NCBI RefSeq assembly: GCF_043641665.1
Contig: NC_092186.1
Coordinates: 1,530,001-1,594,000, forward strand
DNA length: 64,000 bases
Direction of reading: 5' to 3'
From: Enoplosus armatus
Taxonomy: Eukaryota > Chordata > Actinopteri > Centrarchiformes > Enoplosidae
This document shows positions 29,947-42,661 of this stretch, piece after piece. Made by a program: the position numbers and the translations under genes. Within the stretch, counting starts at the first letter, position 1. Every line of letters starts with the position of its first letter. Under the pieces are notes generated by a model. The model searched no databases and was not told the origin of the DNA. It worked only from the letters and a program-made list of their open reading frames with translations.

Positions 29947-32130
29947 GGCCCCGGACCTCCTCCTCCTCTGCTGTCCTGGGACCGGCTCACCACCAGCGCC
30001 CCCTGCAGTCAGCCTTCCTGTAGTGCACCAGCCCCAAGTTCCTCATCCTCGTCTCATGTTCAAACAGAAAATGCTGGAAATTCTGTCTCTCTTATCGGCT
30101 GGAGAATCATTTCAGTTGAGTGACATCTCTCTGTTGATGAATGATTGAGTCGTTAGATTTCTGCTGGTTGACGGTAGTTTATGGATGTGAATGACTGGAC
30201 TGTTTTATGATGGGTATAATGTGTGTAGGCGTGTGGAGGTGTTATGAGGGCTTTTGTTGAGGCCATCAACTGAAGTGTTTTCTCTCGTTTATATGAGTCC
30301 AGTCTGAGTTTGGCTGAAGTTGGTTTATGGTTCATAGCTTCTGATGAAGCCTTTCTTTTCATTTTCACAAATCACGTTCAACAAATATGATTGATAACAT
30401 TTTTAACAGTCAGGCAGCCCAGGTTTGATAGGTTGAACCACCAGTTTTTGATGTAGACCTGGTCTTATGTGGCCTATGCAGATGAAAAACAGTAAAACTG
30501 CCCTTTTCTTGTTTTTTTTTAACAACCACATAAGAGGAAATATTCTCCCATAAATCGTAAATCATTAGCTCCCAATCAGAAGCCGACTTCAGCCTCGTAC
30601 TTCAGCAGGGATTCAAGAAACACAAACCCACTTGATGCCAGCATGAAAGGGGCTTTGAAAAAGCCAAAACCAAACTGCAAAGTGCTTCCTCTCAGCCTCT
30701 GTTGAGGCTCATCATTAGTTAGTTTGTAGAATAGTTGCATGTGGTTTGAGCAGCTTGTGGAAACAAAGCCATACTCTCTGAACGTGTAATAGAAATCTTT
30801 TTGTTTTGTCTAATTGTACAAATATTGTCATAAAATGGCCAACTACTGATAACAAAAGGAAAATCTATTAGAACAACCAATAGACAGTTTGGTCAGATAG
30901 CTGGTAGCTGATGTTCTCGTGCATTTACTCACAAAGAAAACACTAATTTAGGATTTTTTTGCTCATCGTCCTCAAACTAGTATTACTGTTAAATATGGAG
31001 TCAGTTCTCTTCAGATGTTTAAAAAGAATATGGGTCCAACCCAGTTTTTCCTGCTGAAACAGTAACCTGTAGTGTTGGAAAGCCTTCTGAAGCTGCTGAG
31101 ATGAGCAGCATCTCAGTAAAGCAGTGTTAACATGTTACAGACTGCACTCCTCAAGCTGCTCAGTGGTCTTCAGTATCTGATAATCTGTTTCATGGTCCAA
31201 GAAAGGTGACGTTTCATTTTTGTAACCAGAAAAACGGACCACATTTTTATCTTCTTTTTTTTTTTTTTATCCTTTAGGTGTTTAAATTTTTTCTTTATTG
31301 CTAAATTTGTGAATCTTTTTATGTTTGAATTTCCCTCAAGATGACAATCACCTTTTAAAACAATCAATCGTCAAGGGATAAACATCTGTACGTAAGGATA
31401 TTTTCTTCCAAACGCTCACTGTGCAAATGAACTTTTCAGAAATTGGGTATTTTACACTGGCTTCTCCACATTTTTTTGTTTTTCTTGAGTTCTCTGTATA
31501 GTAGGTTAGCTGTTTCTTTTTGTGCATGAACTGTGGCTTCACTGCCCTCTAATACTTTTACTGAAATATGCAAACTTTGGGTTACTGTGCAATAATAGCC
31601 TTCGTGGTTGCTTTTTGTTGATGTGTTAGGCCTGGGTATTAAAGTGCCATGTCATCTGATTTAAACAAACTGACTTTTGGACGAATATTTCCAGTTTTTT
31701 GACAGTCAAATCAATGAAGCAGTTTTAATGGCCCACTAATTTTTAGCTTAATACGAATCAGAGTTTTATACACAACGTGGAAGTAACAGCATAAAAGAGC
31801 ACTGTAATGATTTATAAAGCAATAAGATTAACCAAAGTGAACAACCTGTATGTTGTCAAATCAGGTGTAAAATGGTCAAGTTTTGAACCCTTTTTTGTGT
31901 AATTCCCCACAGGTCAAAGGTCAAAGTTAGTGTCTTTCTTAGTGTCTGTGTGGTTTTAGGAGCCACATCTCATGTATGTACATATTAAAGCGAGTGGGTA
32001 CATCAATGCAAGTTTTTTTTGTTGCTGTTCAATGAAGACCAGCTGTATTTTTATGCATGTTCTCTTTATTAAAAATGTTTTGGGGTCAAAGAAAAGAACC
32101 TTTTTAATAAAAGGGGACAAAACAACATCT
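29947..32130 (+). other. pde4dip 3' UTR (extent inferred)
   Basis: About 2.2 kb of AT-rich, T-run-bearing, non-coding sequence after the stop. A Pumilio-type TGTACATA lies at 31977-31984 and AATAAA at 32106-32111, a reasonable poly(A) signal. Other AATAAA hexamers near 32503 and 32520 could extend the transcript. Confidence 0.45.
32106..32111 (+). terminator. Candidate poly(A) signal of pde4dip
   Basis: AATAAA, followed within 40 nt by T/GT-rich sequence (GTCTTGTTTGTCGTCTTTCTT), as expected for a downstream element. Not proven to be the used site. Confidence 0.4.
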
Positions 32131-32795
32131 GTCTTGTTTGTCGTCTTTCTTGGATCAACTATATTAAACTTGTTTCTCTGGAGTAAAGTAAAACACAGCC
32201 CCATAAGCAAAAAGCAGCACCAGCAACACTGTAGGTTACAAATTACAAAGAATGTTTAATTATTTATATTACAAAACAAGGCAAATGTATTTATTCAGCA
32301 CAATTCATGCACTGAGGCAGTTTAAAAAGGAAGGCAAGGAGTAAAAAACTACATTTAAAAAGAAAGTGTTACGGTGAAGTCATTATTTAAATATAGCGTA
32401 GCATACAGCCCATAGTAAAATGTATGGGGCCAATCAGTGAAATGTAACTTATATTTTAAAATATATGGTGGTCTGATCACTAATTACTCTATGTTGTATA
32501 TAAATAAACATGTCTGGCAATAAATTAATTTCTCATAAATACATCATTATTATTATTATTATTATTGTCAGGCTTCTTGTTTTGTTTCACCGTAATAATA
32601 ACTTCAGGATTTTACTTATTCCATTTAATTAAAAATTAAGATAATAATAAAATAAAAACACTTTTCAATACACACATTAAAAAACCCCAAACACATTTAA
32701 TATGGCTGAAATTAACGCACACATAAACAAGGCATGTTTTATTGCCTTTCAGCAGGTGGCAGCAGACTCTAATGTAATTGTCACTGACACCTTCT

Positions 32796-32843
<48 letters not shown>

Positions 32844-33229
32844 GGTATTCAATATAAAATAAATTTGATCCAATTTGATTGATTGATGATTTTTTTTTAC
32901 ATAAAGCTATCATCACTCAAGCTGTGTCAGCACGTGAATTTGAAGCCATAGAAAGGAAGAAGATTATCGTTTTTTTCAAAATAAAATGTGTAGATAAAAT
33001 ACACAGTAGCTATACAGTTTTTAAGTTGGCTAATACCTCGAGGCATCTTTAACATTCAAATTATATTGATTACACATTAAAGCGAAGGAACAATTCATCT
33101 TCGTGTATATCTTCAAGTATGTGACCCTCACAAAAAGGCACCAGTGATTTAGCACCGTGGCAGGGACAAAGATGTTTGAATAAGCGATGCTTTTATTTTG
33201 GTAACATTCTACCGGATGTTGTATTGTCG
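32131..33229. other. Intergenic spacer between pde4dip and mast2
   Basis: About 1.1 kb, AT-rich, with (TTA)n at about 32547-32567 and a CA repeat at 32798-32839. No gene seen. Confidence 0.6.
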
Positions 33230-33600
33230 TTGGTGGCAGCTTGACGCCGCAGTGACCGTGTCACAGAGTCAGGAAACGAGCCGAGTCGAGCCGTGCCGCG
33301 GCTGCAGTTCAACACAGAGCTCGACCCGGTGTGTGCGCACGGAGCTTAGCCCCGAGGATGGAAGAACGTCTGAAGAGGACGCTCACTGTCGGATAAACCA
33401 CCGAGTCCGATACGACGCCGCGGAACCAGGCGGGAATCATCCGGAGCCGTCCGTTAAGAGCGAAGACAGACCTGTCATGGGTGTCACGGTGTTTCTGGGC
33501 AGGTAAACGTTAGCAGGTAGCCTGGCTAGCCGCTCGGCTAGTCACGCAGCAGGGAGCTAGCTTAGGTAGCTAGCAGCAGCCGCTACTAAGTAAGTAACAA
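33230..33600 (+). promoter_or_regulatory. CpG-rich promoter and 5' UTR of mast2
   Basis: A sharp change from AT-rich to CpG-dense sequence. A strong donor GGGCAG|GTAAAC at 33503 would end a noncoding first exon spliced to the acceptor TTTTTTTTTTTTACAG before 34096. Two upstream ATGs lie inside (33358, 33477). The start site cannot be fixed. Confidence 0.6.
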
Positions 33601-34106
33601 GTTGGGTTGGATGAACTGTTGCCAGAGACGGCACCGGGAGAACAGCCCGGCATGAATCCGTTTCACCCCGCAGACGACAAACTGTCCCCCTGAAACACCT
33701 CCAACCCCTTTTTATTGTCCTCAAGGAGAAACTAGTGGCTGCTAGTGCTGCAAGGTTGATTGACAGCTTGTCACAACGGGTTTTCCAGATGTGGAGTCGG
33801 CACGAAAAGTATTGCTAGGCTCTAAATTAGCTAGCCACAGCCGCAGGACTGGCGACTGACCAGGAATGGCTGGCTGGAACAAACTCTTGAGTGGACTCTC
33901 ATCTCAACAAACTGCATCAACAAGCGATGAATTTCATTTTGGCAGCGAGGGGTCACTGAAGCCGACACCAGCCGAGCTGACACGTTGTTAGCCAGCTAAC
34001 TGAAGTTACTGAGAGGACTCAGCCACAAGTCAAGGGGCTGTCAGCTGGGCCACAAACCCGCACACGAGGAGGGCTTTTTTTTTTTTTTTTTACAGGCAAG
34101 TGAAAG

Positions 34107-34187
34107 ATGAAGAGGACAGAAAATAAAAACAAGAGGAAACTCTGTAACATGGAGCAGCATCAGAGCGGGGGAGAGGAGAAGGATGCG
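34107..34187 (+). CDS. mast2: mast2 exon with start codon (27 codons)
   Basis: After a T-rich tract and TACAG at 34095, the ATG at 34107 opens MKRTENKNKRKLCNMEQHQS-GGEEKDA and ends at GCG|GTGAGT, phase 0. It is strongly basic then acidic. The -3 base before the ATG is A, a good context. Human MAST2 also begins MKR and its first exon is poorly conserved. Confidence 0.8.
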
Positions 34188-37100
34188 GTGAGTACTTCAG
34201 GCATGCTGTGAGATAAAAACCTGAAAACTAGGCAAGTTGGTGTCCGTCATCCACACACACAGGGCACCAACATAACACAAAGTACATTCAACGTGTGCTA
34301 CGTGCAAAACCTCATTGGAAATTATATGAATTCATGTAGATTTCAGGTTGTCTCAGTCAAACACGCTCAGCTTTGGTATCTGGAACAGGCTGCTCATCTG
34401 CTGTAAGGACCATACTGATGTTTGTACACGTTTTGGTCCATTTCTAACAAATCATGTGCTCATTAAAACACTGCAGTGCAGACTGCTCTCCAGGGCTGTT
34501 CTGTAAGGGTGATTTAGATCTGATATTAAACAACATTAGGATTGGTATTGGTGGCCAATATACCTACCATTAATAAGAACATCTGAATACACTCAGTCAC
34601 ACATCAGTATAATTTAGGAATGTGTTAATTACATTACAGGTTGCTTATTTAAGGTTTAAGGTTTATACACTGGAGTGTGTATCCCACCTGCATGCTGTCT
34701 GACTCTGAAACACACCGTTCAGTAAAAGGTGTTTGGATGTTACAGGTTTCTCCCTCCACCTTTCTCTGTTCCTGCAGCTCTGCATGGATTTTCTTGTGAT
34801 GAACTTTGATCTGTTTGAACACATTTGTGGTGTTAACACTGATAGTATCATAGTTGGCATCAAAAGTGACCAAGTTAAGATTTTTTTTTGCTCAGTCATT
34901 GTGGATGCTGGGTACTGTGGATCGGTGTGTGAATGTGTGTGCGTGCGCGTCTGTTGGGTTGCTAGGGGCAGCACATGTAAAGCGGGGCACTGAGCGAAGG
35001 TCTAAAGTGCACTATGACAGCTAATCTCTGCTTTGACAGTGAGCAAAGATGACACATTTATAGTGATTTAGCAGTTAGTGGAGGAAGGAGGGAGCCTGCA
35101 GCAGTATCAGTCCTCCCCCTATGAAAATGATTACAATTAAAATATAATTCAAATTAAATGTACAAGGCACTTAGGTTAATTAGGTTTACTGTTATGATGG
35201 AAAAAAACACATCTATATACCATTAGCTCTTTGAAAACAACCTGAAATATTTGTTTTCCAGGATTTTTTTGAATTGCCTTCTATTTTAAAATGTTTGTCC
35301 CATCTTTCAGGCAGCAGTTAGTTTCATTCATTTCACTATATGAAAATCAGCTTGCAGAGACTGGACACTTACTTGAGTGAAGTAATCCGTCACAATCGTG
35401 TCTGCTTTTACATTTAGGCAACGTGAACTCAACTCAGACCAGATGTTTCAAATGATTGTGTGATTTAAGTCTCTGCAAGTTGAGTTTCATTCTGGACCGA
35501 AAAGAATCAAAATCAATGGCTGCTTGTATGAAACACTATTCAAACACTGCAGCAGATGAGAAGCATTAATAGGCCAACATTAGGTTTTATAGAAACTCTT
35601 AATTTCTGCTTAATTGTAAAGATTTACGTTTTAATAGTCTTGCAGTTAACGTGAACACGGCCCTTTTTTTATAATAAGAGCTGTTTCCAGATGAAGATGA
35701 AGTCATCGCTGCAGCTCATAATTTCACATTTCTGCATGAAGTCATGTTTGATATGACGGCCTCTGTCATGCAATATTACCGCACCACCCTGCCACTTGGG
35801 ATATTATGTGAATAATGAGGTAAAATGTAGTGCAGTTGATAAGATTTGTTATTTTAGTATCAGCACTTTGTAAATGAAATGTTGTTGCCAGACTTGGGGT
35901 TGGGGTGGGGGGGGGGGGGGGGGGTTGCTGAGTTTGAGGGAGTGTGCTATGGTATCATGGGAAGTCAGACAGATGTTTTTGAGCTGCTGCTGTTTTATGT
36001 GTTTTTCTGTTAAACAGTATAAAATGGAGGAACAGACAGGGTGTTTTCATCCGATGCGACTTATCTTCCTATTGCTTACACTTTGGAATGCTGGGTAATG
36101 AATCATGTCCCTGTTAGGGCGCTGTAAAGCTTCCAGTGGCTGCCGGCTTGGATTCTGCTGCAAATGTGTCCAGTAAATTGTTTAACAACAGGATTAAGGC
36201 TACAGCTAACAATTATTTTCATTATTGATTATGTTTTTTTCTTAAACCGTCCAAGGAGACGTCCTCGAATGTCTTGCTTTGTCCGACTGATGACTGAAAC
36301 CAGAGAAAAGCAGAAAAGCCTCACATTTTAGAGGCTGCAACCAGAGAGTGACTTTAACAATTAATCAGCGATAAGTTGTTGATACAGTTTATGTCCATTG
36401 GCTAATTGTTTTGGTGCTAAACAGGATGTTGGTTTTGAAAGAATCTATTTAATGTTGCAGGTATCATCCATGTTTGAGAATAGAAAGAAGCAGAAAGTCT
36501 CTTCCTTGTAAACAGAACACGTATAAACAGCTGCTGTTTAACTTGACTTTAATTGCAGTTCCATTTCATATCCTGACCTGAAGGCAGACACACCATCACG
36601 TCGGACTCTTCTAACACATTTAACACACTCTGTTCCTCGTGGAGGAGCTCTGGCTCGTGTGTAGATACAAACAGCAGCTGTGATCAGAGCCTGTCCTCTG
36701 GCAGACCGTCAGTGTCAACAAGGACAGCAGGTTTTAGCGGGTTACAGTTACAGCGTTGGGAAATGAATGATGTCACTGTCATTTCCTAACACGAGTGAGT
36801 GTTTAATATGTTGCCAGGGATGGAGCCTCAACACACACACAAACATCCTCTGCAATCAAAGAATTCGTGAGCTGTTTCTATCCAGGGACCCTTTGTTTCC
36901 TGTCAAGAGAAGAATGTAACCTGTTTACAGCAGTCTGGCTGAAATGGTCGGTACAGGACAGGTACGCAGCACCTGTAACAGTGGTAGAAGTCCATGTATT
37001 CTGGAAAGATGTGTCTCTCTCAAGGCCATAGGTGTAAAATCTATGCTCTAAATCTATTTGGCATCAAATAGCATCAAACAAATGTATTCAAAAAATAAGC

Positions 37101-40100
37101 TTAACAATTTTTTTTAGTTTGGCCGTGAAAGATTTAATAAAATGACAAAAACATTTTCAATTTTTCGGCTTGACAGATTTATCAGAAAATGCAGAAAGAA
37201 ATTTTAAAGACGTTTTTTGCGCTAAAATTTCACATTGTCATTTTCACACTTTAAAACAAGCAAGTGTATAATTTTCCCCCCAGGGATCAATAAAATATTG
37301 CCGATTCTGATGATTGATTTTTTTTGCTGCATCTCTACCAAATGTTTGGTCACAGTGTCATCTTGGTTTTGGCTTCACGCATCGGGGGAAATTGAGACTG
37401 TAGTGAAATCACCTCAGAATTATATGTTGTCTCGGAAAATGACTCTTTTGGTTATGTATTTTTCTTTTCCTGAGAACGAGTCATTTGAACTGCGTCAATA
37501 CAAACCCCAGAAAGCTGTCAGGGTCTTAATATCTCCTGAAGTTGCAGTTGCTTGTTAAAAGACGTCTCACCTTCCCTTCGGTTCCTCCTGACCTCCTGGA
37601 ACGTTTTCCGTCTGGTATTTCTCTGTGGTCCTGACCAGTCCCTGTTTTACTGGTCTCATGTGTTCTCTGACATGGTTAGATGGGAGCAGTGAAAGCAACA
37701 CAGTAAACACTGTCAGACAATGTTCCTGCAGTGGCATTTATTGCAGCTGTGTGAACAGAGCGCCTGCTTCCTATCCCTTCTTGTTTACTTCAGTTCTGAA
37801 AGTTTGCTGTATTGTATTCAGATCAAACTCAACACATTACAAAGGCGAATCCTCGTCTGAAATATTTGACTAAATGGCTCTGAAATGCAGCCTTTCTTTG
37901 TTTAACCGATTGTATATATGTGTGTATATATATATATATGTATGTATTGCACTGTTTAAAAGAATAAATAATAATGGGGTGGTATAAGGCAGGTGAAGTA
38001 GGTCCAGGTCTGCAGCCTAAATGTTGCAGCTCAATGTGAATGAATGAGTTTGGGCGTCAGTTGAGGTGGTTCACACCCAAAAAGGACAAATAAAAAGCGT
38101 CCAGTGATTTCTTCCTCGAGCTAAGTTTGATGGGAAGATAATCTGTGACATCGCAGCACTCAGGAGGAAGATCCTGTTCCCAGTTGAAGCCCCCGAGCAG
38201 GATCAAGCTAATTAGACTTGAGGTGGACTGAAACCTACAGCGGATTAACAATGTACTGTACAGTATTAATGGAGGGGGGGGGGGGGGGGGGGGCTGCTGT
38301 GCTAAACACTCAGAGGATTTTCACTGTAAACTACAGGCAGCAGAGTCTAGATTTCTTAACTTTTTAGAGTCTATTTAGAGTCTTAACTTCAGATTTCTTT
38401 CACTTATAGCATAAATATGCTCAGTTTTAATTTGAGTCCGTCTCTGTAGGGATCCTTTCTAGAATGTTCTCAGACACTTAGAGTGACAATCTGAGCCTTT
38501 CACGGGCGGAAACAAGCTAAACGTCCCAGAGCAGCTGACGTGTCGCCAAGCAACGGTAAACATTCTAGCCCCTGAGGCTAACGTTAGCTAGCATACTACC
38601 GTCAGTTCGCCTCCAGTTCTCGCTGAAAAATAATTTCATCCAGACTTTTTCTCACTGCAAAGCATCACTACAGCAAGTTGTTGTAGTCTCCATTTTGTTA
38701 ACATCTGATTCCCCACGAGGTGGTGCATTGCTCGATAATGATAATAATGTCCTGTGGTGTATGATGCGCCAGTATTTTCAAATCTTGTAGTGTGAGCATG
38801 TTTGAGATTAGAGAGAAGAACATCTGTGAAGCTGTATTTCTGTGCGTGATGCAACCTGATTTTAAAACTCCTGCAGTCGACAGCGTTATCTCGTGATCTT
38901 GTTCACTCTTTCCCTGAACAGATACTTTATTTAAATCAGAATTTTGGTAATTTTAGATTGTATAGATTTCAGTTTTAGTTGTATTACTCAATGTGGTGTA
39001 GATGAAAAGGTATTGTGTTGATATCAGTACTGAATATCAGGTATTGGCAGTCGTATTGAAAAGCCTCACTTCAGAGTCTGTCCCCAGTTTGACTTGTTTC
39101 TGACGGTAGCCTTGGCTCTTTTGCTCTTTCCTGTTCATTAGGTATCTGTTAAGTTAACCATTAAACCTGCCTCCCTCCCTTGCAATGATATGGGAGACTG
39201 GTTTCCTTCTCCCATCCTCAGCTATGAGCGATCAGAGTGCAGCTGAGGAGCCGCTGAGCCAGAACGACCTCTGGGACTCCCTGCTGATAGTCGCCCCAGT
39301 GCAGCACAGGCCAAGGGGCTGATTGATGGAGCTCAAATGGCTAATGTGTGCAATTTTAGGGTGCCTAGACGGGCGTTAATGGGGAGGCTCAGATGCAGGA
39401 GGGTGAAATACATTAATTATAAAGCTCTCATTAACCAGAATTGTAACCTAGAGGGCTCCTATACATCAGTGCATATAAATGACATTTATTACTGTGCAGC
39501 CTCCGATTATCTGGTGGCAGTCTGTGTCGAGCGACGGGGGCAGGAGAAATGAAACCACACAAAAGATGACATGAAAGAGACAAATCATTAAAAAGCATTA
39601 AATCTTTGCTCATATGTGTGTGTTTTTGAGTGTCTCTGCTTACTTTTCTCCCCTTTTTTAGTTAGAAAGTTTTAGACGTGAGGTCAGGAGTTGCCTCCAA
39701 CCTTCGTGGCCCCTGTTGTCTCTTTCAAACCTCGCTGCTGTTTTTCACATGTAGCTTCAAATTAGGCTTTGGTCTGTTCAGTTCTGAAAAGGCAAGATTC
39801 AGAGCCTGGTTTTTAGCTTCCAACACAACATCCTTAATGAAGAAAATCCATCACTCTGGCCCTGCTTAGTGCCGCATCATGCCTCTGTTTCAGCTCTCCC
39901 TCCCCCAGTCATTCCAACTGAGTGATGTGCTGATTTCACACTGAGCTGAGAGCCGTTAACTGAGAGACCCTTTATGAGATGTTCCTCGTCCTCTCCCTCT
40001 CTATTGTCTCTGTCCCCTGTCTCCCCTGCGCCTTTCTCTTTCTCCACCACCTCCCCCTGGTCAGAGTCCATACCTCCACACCATCCTGTTTTTCACATCC

Positions 40101-42623
40101 ACCAACGAAATGTTTGTTTTAGATTAAATTCAGGTGAAGCTGATGATTCTCACAAATGCCCCATAATCAAGATTTATTTCTGGTAAACCAAATCGAGCCA
40201 ATGAGCCGTGCAGCACACCTGTGCTCCCTCGTGCTGTGTACTGAGACCAAATAATGGGCTAGTTGGTTGTTATTGCAGCTTCTAACCTTCCCCTGAAAAC
40301 AGACACACGAGTTTCTGGCAGATATTACACAAAATAAGTCAGTAGTTCAGTGTTTGAAATGAATGACATCATGAGATCAATGGCGAGGCAACAATACGAG
40401 TTTGTCATCATTTCTCAATCAACCTAGTCCTCTTCATATTCAGTGAATTTTCTGACTCATCACAAAGGTGACAGAGGTCACCGCGTAAACAAAAAACGTC
40501 AGAAAAAGGTGAACGACAAGAACAGGAATAAGATTTCTTCATTTCCCCTGACTGAACATGATGATACATACAAGGTTGGGGGATGTATACCGTGACATTT
40601 GTCAGTTGTCTGGGGGAAAGTTGTCCGCTTCCTCTGTTTATGAATTTGTTAAAATAATTTCGGTAACTCTTGTAGAGTTGTAGAGTTTGAAGGCTGAGAT
40701 TAAACTAATAAACATGAAACTGTCCAGAGCCCATGAAGTGTTAGGACCTGGAGGCTTGATGATATTGTTGAAGCCTGGTGTGTGTTTGCGTGTGTGTTTG
40801 TTCTTGAAACGTTGAACTTTAGAGGCAGGCGTTTGTTTTGTCGTGTCCCCTGAGGCTCGTTTGTGTGTCAGTGATAAAGTGATAAGAAAGTGAGACCCGT
40901 CATTCTGTTTGTGTATATTTACCACAACGTGTGTGTGTTCTCTGTGGCTGATTAGCTGTGTTTAAGCTCAGTGTGTGGACCTCTGAATGTAAGGCCAGGA
41001 CAGACTGAGGGAAGCTGGAATGCTACAAGCAGAAACCTGCAGGTTAACACTGACAACTGCTGTTTTCTGAGTGAAGACGCACACTCTGCACGTCTCCATG
41101 AACATGGAACGGATGGATGTAACCAACGCTAAATTTATTATCACTCAATCTTTACTTGTTGTCTAGACAAATTCAAAATAATGTACATTTCCACAGCTCT
41201 AATTCTGTCAATACAACAACGCTGCCAGTTCCACCTTTTTAGGCTACTGTGACTGAAAATCCACACGTCCTGCAGATTTTTGACATTTGAAGCCTACCAG
41301 ATGCTCCAAGGGTATAACCCTTCCCTTTCTTGGCAGGCTTTTAATTTGAAACATTTCATTGACAGTAACTCAAAACAACCCGTATCAAGTTTACTGTACT
41401 CCAAGATGAAAATCAAACCTCCTGATGAAAACAAGGTCATCATCAGCGGGGTGCTTGAGGTGCTGTGACTACGGCACAGACGGTGACTCGATCATGTTGT
41501 TAAATATAGCAGCTTTAACTTATATCCAAAGAGCCTGAGAGCAACAGGGTTAGAAAGACGGCATCACCTAAGGCGCATCCTAATTTAGTACACAAAAATG
41601 ACCATAAAAAGCAAGCGTTTAGTACTGTGAGAAGATTTCAGATTGTTTTCAAACTGCACCAGTGAAGATATCAATAGTCCACATTGCACAATGGGTTGTA
41701 ATTGGGTCATGTGTGGTGGGACTTATATTTCAATTTCACAAGCATGGAGGGAGCTTCAGATGTATTTTCTGGAAGTAATGACATCTTTTGACCTAAATAT
41801 CTCCTGTTACTCCATCTGCATATCAAGTGACCTCTTGTCAGATCCTGACCCCAAGGTTGAGAAACTCGTCGAATAGAAATGATGATTAGAGTAACTATTT
41901 TCCCAAAGCTGAGATAGTCTCCAGCCTCCCACTGACCCTGCACAGGGGAAGCAATATGCACTAGATACAGTGATGGGTGGATGGACAGACATGTTTCCCA
42001 AAATATTGGATGTTCTAGCGGAGTCAGAATAATCCAATGGGGAGAACATTGTTGCTCATGGAAAGCAAAAACCACGTAGGCCAAAACATTTTGCCTGCTT
42101 CCTGTTTGACCGATACACGTGACTGATTTAATCCATGGTTGAAAGAGCCGATTTAGCCACTCGGCTCAATGAAAGACATAAATAAGACACAAAAAAAGCT
42201 AAAGAGTTCTCTAAGGAACTCTAACTGTGAGGCACGTTTATGAAATGCACCATCAGACACTTTAACTACTTCTCTCAGTCAGTGAAATGAGGTCGACCAA
42301 TCAGCAGCCAGAGTCCAAATGGCTCAGCTTTTGGCAGGTGTTTGACGCTCGCCTGACTTCCTCCACTGAGTGCTTTTAAGTGCTGTTCTGAGGCCAGTTC
42401 CTCCTTGCCGTGATACTGAGAGAACGAGGCCGAGGACGTGTGACGGTGGAGGCGGCGTCTCTGGAACTCTGCCCCTGTTTCATGTCACAGTGATCTCACT
42501 GTTGACACACACAGACTGTGTCAATACACGTTTCAGGAGTTGTTTGAGTGGGTGTGACGGCTTTTACAGCATGTTGATGTACTGTGCTCTAGTGTAAATC
42601 AAACAACAGGCGTGAGCCGTCTC

Positions 42624-42661
<38 letters not shown>

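Noticed and set aside
39224..39322. Short plus-strand frame starting MSDQSAAEEPLSQNDLWDSL
   Set aside because: It faintly recalls a transactivation-domain or MAST1-like start, and follows a pyrimidine-rich AG, but stops after 32 codons with no good donor and no partner exon.
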